Positions 28,856 through 35,956 of a DNA stretch of 56,436 nucleotides are shown here, one piece after another. This stretch comes from Megasphaera sp. (lineage in GTDB: Bacteria; Bacillota; Negativicutes; Veillonellales; Megasphaeraceae), in the NCBI GenBank assembly GCA_022649055.1, contig JALCNL010000002.1, forward strand, positions 1 to 56,436, written 5' to 3'. Every line of letters starts with the position of its first letter. Position 1 is the first letter of the stretch. The position numbers were made by a program, and so were the translations under genes. Below the pieces are notes generated by a model. That model had not been told where the DNA came from, made no database searches, and saw only the letters and a program-made list of their open reading frames with translations.

Positions 28856-28884
28856 ATTATATATGAGGTTAAATTTCCTGTCAA
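28856..28884 (-). promoter_or_regulatory. Consensus sigma-A promoter of htpX
   Basis: Minus strand TTGACA (28879-28884), exactly 17 bases, TATAAT (28856-28861): full consensus. Between it and the RBS an inverted CGGTA/TACCG pair (about 28832-28849) could be an operator holding this otherwise strong promoter down. Confidence 0.9.
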
Positions 28885-28887
28885 TAT

Positions 28888-28911
28888 ATGGGATATGTGC
28901 ATATATCCCAT
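28888..28911. other. Inverted repeat upstream of the htpX promoter
   Basis: ATGGGATAT / ATATCCCAT with a six-base loop. It lies just past the 3' end of the secreted-protein gene and could end that transcript, although no T-run follows; an operator is also possible. Confidence 0.4.
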
Positions 28912-28937
28912 CCCCTCATTGTATGGTAGTTATATAG

Positions 28938-29492
28938 TTATTGATTTAGTATACGATTATTAAACCGCCGGATAGTAATGACATATTGATTTTCATCTTT
29001 TTCATACCGATATGATACCACAATAGATATATCCTTCTGCTTCCAAAAAACAAAATCCGATGCTTGGGCAACCGGCATGTCCTCTACGCCGGACCAAACA
29101 GTTGAAACCGCTCTGTCATATATTTCTTTTGCTATTTTTTTACTGTCCGTTTTAAAATAACAATCAAATGCAATAACTTTAGCCGATCCAGCCGGAATGG
29201 CCGTTGTTATTTTTATCCCTTCCAGAAGTGTTGTGCCATCAATTTTAGTTTCGCGTTCCGCCTTTTCATTTACTCCCATTTCATTTTTATAAAAACTCCA
29301 ATCGGGAAGCATTGAAAAATCAAGATCAAAATCCGATTTAGGCATGCCAAGATATACAGTATTATAAGATGTCAATGGATCTGCAGCTATTTCATCAACT
29401 GCTTTATTATAGTCAAATGCCGCACAAGAAAAAAAAGCGGTAGACGTCAAAACAGCACTACTAAAAAAAACACAAGCTTTTTTATTTATCAC
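28938..29492 (-). CDS. Secreted protein of unknown function
   Basis: 184 residues. The N-terminus INKKACVFFSSAVLTSTAFF followed by SCAAFDYN is a signal peptide; the Cys could be a weak lipobox, although FFS is not the usual residue set before it. The mature part begins DYNKAVDEIAADPLTSYNTV and is a mixed alpha/beta domain with no motif I recognise. GTG at 29492 is chosen because AGGAGG lies seven bases upstream; the frame stays open to 29555. It stands alone between htpX and an EAL gene. Confidence 0.65.
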   Translation of the reverse strand: MINKKACVFFSSAVLTSTAFFSCAAFDYNKAVDEIAADPLTSYNTVYLGMPKSDFDLDFSMLPDWSFYKNEMGVNEKAERETKIDGTTLLEGIKITTAIPAGSAKVIAFDCYFKTDSKKIAKEIYDRAVSTVWSGVEDMPVAQASDFVFWKQKDISIVVSYRYEKDENQYVITIRRFNNRILNQ

Positions 29493-29631
29493 ATTGCCGC
29501 CTCCTGTCATTTTTTCATAGCTTAATCCTTCAAAATATAATTTTAAAATATACATTCAATAGATTAATGACTAATTTCATTATACCACAGGATGTTTTCT
29601 TGCAAAATAAATTTATCTGGTTGAACAAAAG

Positions 29632-31287
29632 TTAATGAATATGGATTGCATCAAGTCTGTTATTATATTCATCTTCAGGCATAGGTGCATAATAATAAAA
29701 TCCCTGTATCATAACATATTGCTGTCGTTTTAAAAAAATAACGGCATCTTCCGTTTCAACACCTTCAGCAACTACACCAAGCTGTAAATGATTCGCAATA
29801 GTCAGCACATCACTTAATAATATCCGTACCCGTTCATCCGTATCAAAGTCATCAAAAAACAGTTTATCTATTTTAATTTCATCGACAGGGATATTTTTCA
29901 AAAAATTCAAAGAAGAATAGGATGAACCAAAATCATCCATGCTGACTTTGAATCCTACTTGCCGAAGACATTGGATCATCTTCACCATATTTTCCATTCG
30001 TTCAAAAAATACACGTTCCGTAATTTCTATAACAATCCATTGCGGATCAACATTATATTCCTGCAATATAGCTAACATATGCGGCACAGTGGTTGTATCC
30101 AGCATGTGTACTCTTGAAAAATTAACAGATACAGGTACTATATATTGGTGATGATTCAAGCGAGACCGTATGTGCTGGCATACCTTACGCAATACGTAAA
30201 AATCCAATAAAACTATTAAACTATTTTTCTCTAATAAATCAATGAAGTGATTCGGACGCATTACCTCTCCATTAGGTAAAATCCATCGCACCAATGCTTC
30301 ACTGCCGGCAATAACATCGAGCCGTGAATCTATCTTAGGCTGATAATATACTGTAATTTCATTATTTTTTAAGGCATGGCTAAAGAGAGGCAAAATAGAA
30401 TTTTCCAGTGCATATCGTTTAGACAGCAGATCATCAAAAACAGAAAATCCATTGGTATTACTGCATGCATTCGCCCCTGCAAACATGGCATATGCACGCA
30501 TTTTCCTTAAGTTCTCATGGACATCCCGTACCTCATATATCCCATAATGAAACAAACGAGACCGAAATGTAATAAATTGGTGTATCTTTTGCTCATTGTC
30601 ATGAAGGCGTATCATAATTTCATGAATTGACCCGCCTCGCAAAAGACATAAAAAATTATCAGCATTCACACGGGCACAAATTTCTCTGTTTTTACAAATA
30701 TCCCGCAAAAAATTTGCCACTTTAACTAAAACCCAGTCTGCTTTTTCTGGTCCATACAACATGATAAACCGCCTGAAATCATTGATATTTATACTGATTA
30801 AAAAATATTTATCATCTGCCGGCCAATTCTCCAATAATATTTTACAATGTTCATCAAATCCTTCTACATTTAAAAGATTTGTCAATCGATCGTGATACGA
30901 CAAATATGCTAAATTAACCAAATGTTCTAACATAGCATTAAATGAGCTGGATAAATCATTGGAGAATTGGAGACGCTGTTCATAATCACCCGCAGTAATA
31001 CGATCCATCAGCCAAATTAAATGCTGCAGCATTCCATAAACTGACTTAATAGGATCACATATTACATTTTCTGGCGAAGGTAGTCTCACTCTTTGAATAT
31101 TCCCAGAAGACAATTCATTAGCAAACGTTCGTTCTTCCAGAATGAATTTCAATAACATATCCATCGTATCTGCCAAACGATTTTCAGATTCTTGTAGTCC
31201 GCATCGATCTAACTTTGCCGTCTCCGGCCTATAAATAATGTTATTCAAATACTCCCGCAATCTATAATCTATACTCTGAACCGTCAT
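29632..31287 (-). CDS. EAL-domain c-di-GMP phosphodiesterase with degenerate GGDEF domain
   Basis: 551 residues. An N-terminal helical region (1-140) leads into a GGDEF fold (about 140-290: RLTNLLNVEGFDEH, SININDFRRFIM), in which the active loop reads CARVNADNFLCLL instead of GGDEF, so it cannot make c-di-GMP. The EAL domain (about 300-551) keeps its catalytic set: AGSEALVRW, VNFSRVHML, IVIEITERVFFE, MDDFGSSYSSLNFL, EIKIDKLFFDD and VVAEGVET. I infer an active phosphodiesterase with the dead cyclase as a regulatory domain. No membrane segment is seen. It is monocistronic. Confidence 0.88.
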   Translation of the reverse strand: MTVQSIDYRLREYLNNIIYRPETAKLDRCGLQESENRLADTMDMLLKFILEERTFANELSSGNIQRVRLPSPENVICDPIKSVYGMLQHLIWLMDRITAGDYEQRLQFSNDLSSSFNAMLEHLVNLAYLSYHDRLTNLLNVEGFDEHCKILLENWPADDKYFLISININDFRRFIMLYGPEKADWVLVKVANFLRDICKNREICARVNADNFLCLLRGGSIHEIMIRLHDNEQKIHQFITFRSRLFHYGIYEVRDVHENLRKMRAYAMFAGANACSNTNGFSVFDDLLSKRYALENSILPLFSHALKNNEITVYYQPKIDSRLDVIAGSEALVRWILPNGEVMRPNHFIDLLEKNSLIVLLDFYVLRKVCQHIRSRLNHHQYIVPVSVNFSRVHMLDTTTVPHMLAILQEYNVDPQWIVIEITERVFFERMENMVKMIQCLRQVGFKVSMDDFGSSYSSLNFLKNIPVDEIKIDKLFFDDFDTDERVRILLSDVLTIANHLQLGVVAEGVETEDAVIFLKRQQYVMIQGFYYYAPMPEDEYNNRLDAIHIH

Positions 31288-31594
31288 CTTACAACTCCCA
31301 TATCTGCCGCCAGACGGATCTAAATCAGCATGCCTATAATTACATGCCTGCCAGCAGGTTCTCCAGACAGTATATTTTCTCTTTTAGTATGTTTCAAAAC
31401 ACTAGTAATGGTTTTTGCATTATAACAGTATACGCCTTACTGCAGATTATTCCTCATACCTATATCGGCACTTCGTATTACGCTATTAAATTAATTTTCA
31501 TCAAAAAACCATATATAAATGTAGTTCCATTATAATGCCTATTAGCTATACATTATAGTGTTTACATATAACGTAAGAGAATAGTTTTATTAAC

Positions 31595-31641
31595 TTTATT
31601 ATAATAAACCAGCCTATATTATGCAAGTTTATTATAATAAA
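31595..31641. promoter_or_regulatory. Two copies of a 14-bp palindrome
   Basis: TTTATTATAATAAA occurs at 31595-31608 and 31628-31641, start to start 33 bases, about three helical turns. They lie in the 412-base gap 31288-31699, about 300 bases upstream of the EAL gene and next to the terminator of the protease gene. They could be paired operator sites or an A/T-rich coincidence. Otherwise the gap holds no convincing gene. Confidence 0.4.
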
Positions 31642-31645
31642 GCAA

Positions 31646-31686
31646 CAAAACCGCATGTATTGCTGAAAGCAATACATGCGGTTTTG
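31646..31686. terminator. Bidirectional terminator after the site-2 protease gene
   Basis: Perfect inverted repeat AAAACCGCATGTATTGCT / AGCAATACATGCGGTTTT with a three-base loop; it lies 14 bases past the protease stop. The T-run on the minus strand fits ending that gene. Confidence 0.85.
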
Positions 31687-31699
31687 TCCCAAAGGGCAA

Positions 31700-32332
31700 T
31701 TATAGTGTAATAAAAATTGAAATAATTGCCGTAAAGATGTTCAATATCAGATGTTGCAAGGGAATTAATATACTGCCCAATATGGGAGTCATCATCAATC
31801 CAATTAATATCAAAAAGCTATAGCGTTCAATGCTTATAAGTTTATAAGACCATTCCGTAGGAAGAAACGTCATCAATACTTTTGATCCGTCTAACGGCGG
31901 CAAGGGAATCATATTAAAAATTGCGAAGTTAATATTATACAACACAATCAAATAAAATACCAAGTGTAACCCATAAGACATCGGAAAACCTAATTTCACA
32001 AAAATGACCATGAACAGCAAAGCAATAAAAGCTGTAAGCAAATTAGCAGCCGGTCCAGCCAATGACACAAGAAGTTCTCCTTTTCGCCAATCACGAAAAT
32101 TACTAGGTGTGATCATCACCGGTTTTGCCCACCCAAACTGCACAATCAACAACATCAACAATCCAATGGGATCCAAATGAGCCAACGGATTTAAAGTCAG
32201 TCTACCCGTTAACCGAGGAGTATTATCTCCCATTACATCGGCAATGCGGGCGTGAGCATATTCATGGATTACCATTGCAATAATCAATCCGGGAATACCG
32301 GCAATAATACCTATTATATTAAATCCAAACAT
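31700..32332 (-). CDS. Site-2 protease family intramembrane metalloprotease (M50)
   Basis: 210 residues with about five membrane segments. The zinc motif HEYAH is in IIAMVIHEYAHARIADVMGD near residue 25; LSLAGPAANLLTAF-like text (SLAGPAANLL) and FNMIPLPPLDGSKVL (third ligand Asp) complete the site. This short form without PDZ domains is common in Firmicutes, and its substrates are unknown. AGGAGG lies six bases before the ATG at 32332; an upstream extension to 32362 crosses the promoter. It is preceded by a palindromic operator. Confidence 0.9.
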   Translation of the reverse strand: MFGFNIIGIIAGIPGLIIAMVIHEYAHARIADVMGDNTPRLTGRLTLNPLAHLDPIGLLMLLIVQFGWAKPVMITPSNFRDWRKGELLVSLAGPAANLLTAFIALLFMVIFVKLGFPMSYGLHLVFYLIVLYNINFAIFNMIPLPPLDGSKVLMTFLPTEWSYKLISIERYSFLILIGLMMTPILGSILIPLQHLILNIFTAIISIFITL

Positions 32333-32351
32333 GGAATTCCTCCTAAAAAAA

Positions 32352-32396
32352 ATAATGTACAATGTACATTATATATGAAAAAACATATAATAACAA
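32352..32396 (-). promoter_or_regulatory. Promoter and palindromic operator of the site-2 protease gene
   Basis: Minus strand TTGTTA (32391-32396), 17 bases, TATAAT (32368-32373). A perfect palindrome, ATAATGTACA and TGTACATTAT around one central base (32352-32372), overlaps the -10 box and the start of transcription. A bound dimer there would block RNA polymerase. The core TACA-n-TGTA recalls BlaI/CopY-type sites but with one central base less than the CopY box. Confidence 0.7.
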
Positions 32397-32521
32397 TATA
32401 TGTTCGGTAAACCTTCCATGTATTTTCAAGTTTAATGAACAGCATTAAATTCTTTGTTATGTTACACACCGGAATATACGAATAAATCTGTAAAATAATC
32501 ATTTTCTCACAAACCTGTTTA

Positions 32522-33337
32522 TCATTCATATCCTAACTTATATATACTATTAGCATTTTTAAAAAACACATTATCCCAACACTCCTTGGGAATAATATTT
32601 TTAGTAAAGATAATATAGTCTCCCAAATTAGCCAGCGGCCAATCCGTTCCAAACATAATTCTATCATAACAATCCAGATAGGCCAGCCAGTTGTCCAGCA
32701 TTTGCAAATATCCATGTTTTTTTTGGAAAAAAATAGAAAAATTGCGAATTTTCCCCTCTAACAATCCTGATAAGTCAGTTGCGACATTGCTATTTTTTTC
32801 CAAAACAGCAACCGCATCCTGCAGAAAGGGATTTCCCATATGGCACATGACAAACTGCACATCAGGATATTTGACCGCTGCTTCATCAAGCGTAAGGGGA
32901 TGACTATATTTAAGCAGTGCGGCAGAAGTTGCTGTCAGTCCGGTATGAACAGCAACCGGTTTACCATATTTTCTTGCCAGTTCATAAAATGGATGGAGAA
33001 AATCTTCATACACATAAAAATGATTATACCCAGGATAAAGTTTAATCCCCACACAAGTTTTTCGTTTTAAATGTTCTTCTACCAACGCTGCCTGCTGTGC
33101 GATGTCTTTTGTATTAAAAACCGAACTATCGAGACCTACACAATAACTCATAAAATTTGGATATATGTGATCTTTAAGAGACAACGTCTTATTTCCCATA
33201 ACAATACCATGAACAATGCCATTATCCGCATATGCTTGACGTAAATGTTTCTCAGTGTTCATATGCCCCGCTGTAATAGCAAGTTCATTAAATTTTTCCC
33301 AATCACAAAAATGAAAATGCGCGTCGATAATTTTCAT
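32522..33337 (-). CDS. Amidohydrolase-family TIM-barrel hydrolase
   Basis: 271 residues. The metal ligands are visible as IIDAHFHF at the N-terminus, AVHTGLT near residue 140, VMCHMGNPF near 170 and MFGTDWPLAN near 245. This is the amidohydrolase-2 arrangement also found in decarboxylases and lactonases. The substrate cannot be deduced. It is separated from the TPR gene by 68 bases and from the protease by 190. The ATG at 33337 has only a distant GGAGGG (14 bases), so translation may be weak. Confidence 0.82.
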   Translation of the reverse strand: MKIIDAHFHFCDWEKFNELAITAGHMNTEKHLRQAYADNGIVHGIVMGNKTLSLKDHIYPNFMSYCVGLDSSVFNTKDIAQQAALVEEHLKRKTCVGIKLYPGYNHFYVYEDFLHPFYELARKYGKPVAVHTGLTATSAALLKYSHPLTLDEAAVKYPDVQFVMCHMGNPFLQDAVAVLEKNSNVATDLSGLLEGKIRNFSIFFQKKHGYLQMLDNWLAYLDCYDRIMFGTDWPLANLGDYIIFTKNIIPKECWDNVFFKNANSIYKLGYE

Positions 33338-33405
33338 ATGTATATGCCTAACCCTCCGTAATTTTTACTCAAAAGCTATAGGTATAAATGAACATAAACA
33401 AGTAG

Positions 33406-33990
33406 TCAATTCACTTGACTGGAAATGTGATTATGTTCTTTTAAAACTTGCCGCATCATAAAATCAAAAAGTTGATTTCCCATTTTCATCGTAAGACGGA
33501 TATATTTCTGCAATTCTTCATCACTGGGCTGCCCCATTAAGTTATACCGTCTTTTATATTCCCTTATTTTATCATTTTCTTCCCCTACAAGAGATATCAT
33601 ATATTTACAAATAGACTCACGAAATTTTTCTGCAATATCCTGATTATGAATCATAGCCGCATTTCCCATATGTTTGATATAGTTACTGACCTTACTGTAA
33701 AATTGTTGAATCCTTTCGGTATCTGGGTTATTCACAATTTCCAAATAATGTTCCAACATTTCCGGGTTTAAAGAAACATTACACCTAATCAAAAAATTAT
33801 AAGCCTCAATACTTTCATAGGATTTACCAAGAAGATACAACGTTTTTCCCAACGCATAATAAATTTCCGCCTTCTCTTCTAATGATTCCGCCTTCTTTAC
33901 ACATTGGCGATATATTGTTTCTGCCTGTTCATAATTTCCTTTTTTAATACATTGCACTGCTTGTTCCATTGAATGTGCGTCTTCTGCCAT
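33406..33990 (-). CDS. TPR-repeat protein of unknown function
   Basis: 194 residues, entirely helical. TPR-like helices are seen in AVQCIKKGNYEQAETIYRQC and AEIYYALGKTLYLLGKSYES, covering residues 10-80. The second half is unassigned helices with charged surfaces. No signal peptide or membrane segment. AGAGAGGAA precedes the ATG by five bases. TPR proteins mediate protein contacts; the partner is unknown. Confidence 0.7.
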   Translation of the reverse strand: MAEDAHSMEQAVQCIKKGNYEQAETIYRQCVKKAESLEEKAEIYYALGKTLYLLGKSYESIEAYNFLIRCNVSLNPEMLEHYLEIVNNPDTERIQQFYSKVSNYIKHMGNAAMIHNQDIAEKFRESICKYMISLVGEENDKIREYKRRYNLMGQPSDEELQKYIRLTMKMGNQLFDFMMRQVLKEHNHISSQVN

Positions 33991-34235
33991 AACGATTCCT
34001 CTCTTCTTCTCTAATTAGTTGTCATTTACGGACATTATGAGTTTATTATATTATTTTTATCTCTTAATGTCTAATTTATATCTGACTACGACCAGTGTCT
34101 CAAAATAAACAAGGAGTGACTATCCTATTAAAAAAATTCAAATAACAATAAAATACTCAATTTTCATGGATATTCTGTTTAAAGCAGACAAATTGCATTA
34201 TTTCAACCAAGACATATTACTATCTTACCCGATTC

Positions 34236-34454
34236 TTAGAAAACATATGTATAATCCGCATTGATTTTTCATGTCCGGATAATAGAACCATTACAGATAT
34301 GTTTAATATCTGCATATACCGTAGATTCTTTATTCAATTTATAATTTGTTTCTAACTCATATTCAAATCCAGTTTCAAAAATGTTGCCACTAAAATAGTT
34401 TGCTTTGCCATCAACATACACATGCGTATCTATACTTTCTACAAAATGATGCAA
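34236..34454 (-). pseudogene. Remnant of an autotransporter outer-membrane barrel, C-terminal end
   Basis: The minus frame reads TGFEYELETNYKLNKESTVY then ADIKHICNGSIIRT, meets TGA at 34269-34271, and continues in the same frame with KINADYTYVF and a stop at 34236. Autotransporter barrels end in a strand of the type W-K-I-N-A-G-x-x-Y-x-F, so the TGA sits exactly where a Trp (TGG) is expected. Upstream an in-frame TAA follows within a few codons and no passenger or signal sequence remains. I infer a decayed gene of an outer-membrane protein, a sign of a diderm cell. Confidence 0.65.
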
Positions 34455-34499
34455 AACAGTAAATTAAGCCTATACATTATGATTATTTCCTAATTTTTT

Positions 34500-34645
34500 T
34501 CTATCAAAATTCTCCCGCTCAACCGAACTGTATCGATTATAGAATTTTTGACAGGAATGTTATCGTGGTCACCGGCATTACAGCAGAGAAAAAACAAGAT
34601 ATCTTAGCAGTAGAACCCATGTGTGAAGAATGCGCCGCTACCTAA
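34500..34645 (+). pseudogene. Probable transposase fragment (IS256-like)
   Basis: The plus frame reads CIDYRIFDRNVIVVTGITAE then KKQDILAVEPMCEECAAT and ends at a TAA (34643-34645). The order of a hydrophobic strand, G-I, then ILxxEPMxEE-xxT resembles the core of mutator/IS256-type transposases. There is no start, no C-terminus and no terminal repeat nearby, so it is a fragment. The rest of the gap 33991-34833 shows no intact gene. The family call is tentative. Confidence 0.35.
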
Positions 34646-34731
34646 ATACCTATGCTTAAAAGAACGGAGAATAGAACAACTATATCTGATAGTATCGGAT
34701 ACATAAAATGTTCCACTTATTTATTTCAACA

Positions 34732-34771
34732 CACAAAAAAACGGAATACCCACATACTGTGGATATTCCGT
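34732..34771 (-). terminator. Intrinsic terminator after glutathione peroxidase
   Basis: Stem ACGGAATA-CCACA / TGTGG-TATTCCGT with a one-base mismatch, followed on the minus strand by seven T. It ends the ferritin-peroxidase transcript. Confidence 0.85.
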
Positions 34772-34833
34772 CTAAAACAAAATTTATATTGTATAACTTC
34801 TATGCACACAACACAAACTTTCAATACATATAT

Positions 34834-35379
34834 TCATATCTTTTTTTGTATAATAGGATCAAGTTCCTCTGGGGTAACAGTAGGTTCATACCGCCCTAAT
34901 ACAGTACCATCCCTGCCAATTAAAAATTTAGTGAAGTTCCATTTTACTTCATTACCTTCCAGATTATCTGGATAATGTTCTTTCAAAACATCACGAATTA
35001 CCTTACCGCCTTCTTTATCAAGTTCAAAGCCTTGGAAAGGAGCTTGTTTTGTAAGATACTTAAAAAGCGGATGTGCATTTTCTCCACGTACATCAATTTT
35101 TGAAAACATAGGGAATGTCACTCCATAATTTAATTTGCAAAAAGACGCGATGGCATCATCATTTTCGGGTTCTTGTGCTAAAAATTGATTAGATGGAAAA
35201 CCCAAAATAACAAATCCCTTTTTCTGATATTTTTGATACAACTTTTCTAACCCTTCATACTGTGGCGTAAAGCCGCATTTACTTGCTGTATTAACAATTA
35301 ATACAAGTTTTTTTTCATACTGGGACAAAGATACTTCCTGTCCTGCAATATTTTTAACTTTATAATCATACACCGTCAT
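34834..35379 (-). CDS. Glutathione peroxidase family (thiol) peroxidase
   Basis: 181 residues. The peroxidatic Cys35 is in NTASKCGFTPQYEGLE, Gln in GFPSNQFLAQEP, and Trp/Asn in VKWNFTKFLIGRDG, the full Gpx active set with Cys rather than selenocysteine. FCKLNYGVTFPMF supplies the possible resolving Cys region. Bacterial forms of this type usually use thioredoxin to reduce peroxides. It lies 13 bases behind ferritin, joining peroxide removal to iron storage. Confidence 0.94.
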   Translation of the reverse strand: MTVYDYKVKNIAGQEVSLSQYEKKLVLIVNTASKCGFTPQYEGLEKLYQKYQKKGFVILGFPSNQFLAQEPENDDAIASFCKLNYGVTFPMFSKIDVRGENAHPLFKYLTKQAPFQGFELDKEGGKVIRDVLKEHYPDNLEGNEVKWNFTKFLIGRDGTVLGRYEPTVTPEELDPIIQKKI

Positions 35380-35392
35380 TAAAATTCCCCCT

Positions 35393-35911
35393 TTATATCG
35401 TCAAAGTAGGCGGAGCATACACACGAGCGGTCAGTTCCGAATCAAGAAGATACAAACCTTTCGGATCTTTTCCAAAAAGATCATACCGTTTTACAACATC
35501 TTCCGTATTTTTTTCTTCTTCCCCTTGTTCTTTAACAAACCAATCTAAAAACTGCATAGTACGAAAATCCTTCTGTTCATATGCAGCCGCATATAGGGTA
35601 TTAATTGACTTCGTTATAGCTTTTTCATGCTGCAATGCGGCATTCGCCGGTTCACGAAAATCAGTAAAAATAATCTTAGGAGCTTTTATATCTTGTAAAA
35701 CAAAACGTTCATTATTATTCAGCAAATACTGTGTAAATAACATGGCATGGTCTCTTTCTTCCTGCGTTTGGACATAAAACCAGTTACCAAATCCATTAAG
35801 ATTCTGATCCATGTAATATCCATATATATCTAAGTAAAAATACGCTGAAAACCATTCAAGATTAATTTGGTTATTAATCAATGCTACCATTTTTTTATCT
35901 ATCATTTTCAT
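35393..35911 (-). CDS. Non-heme ferritin
   Basis: 172 residues, a four-helix bundle. Ferroxidase ligands are seen as Glu19 in INNQINLEWFSAYFYLDI, Glu/His in QTQEERDHAMLF, and later Glu and Gln in FVKEQGEEEKNTEDVV. It oxidises and stores iron, removing fuel for Fenton chemistry. The ATG at 35911 and a second ATG two codons on both fit the AAGGGGAT ribosome site. It is followed directly by the peroxidase gene and preceded by an aldehyde dehydrogenase. Confidence 0.93.
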   Translation of the reverse strand: MKMIDKKMVALINNQINLEWFSAYFYLDIYGYYMDQNLNGFGNWFYVQTQEERDHAMLFTQYLLNNNERFVLQDIKAPKIIFTDFREPANAALQHEKAITKSINTLYAAAYEQKDFRTMQFLDWFVKEQGEEEKNTEDVVKRYDLFGKDPKGLYLLDSELTARVYAPPTLTI

Positions 35912-35956
35912 CTATCCCCTTGCTGTTTCAAAACAAAATTTTCTTATTACGCTATA

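Noticed and set aside
31344-31535. Plus-strand open frame upstream of the EAL gene
   Set aside because: No RBS and a composition explained by A/T-rich intergenic DNA.
32344-32372. Palindrome before the site-2 protease as a simple terminator of the amidohydrolase gene
   Set aside because: It lies 150 bases past that gene and overlaps a well-formed promoter, so an operator is more likely; attenuation is not excluded.
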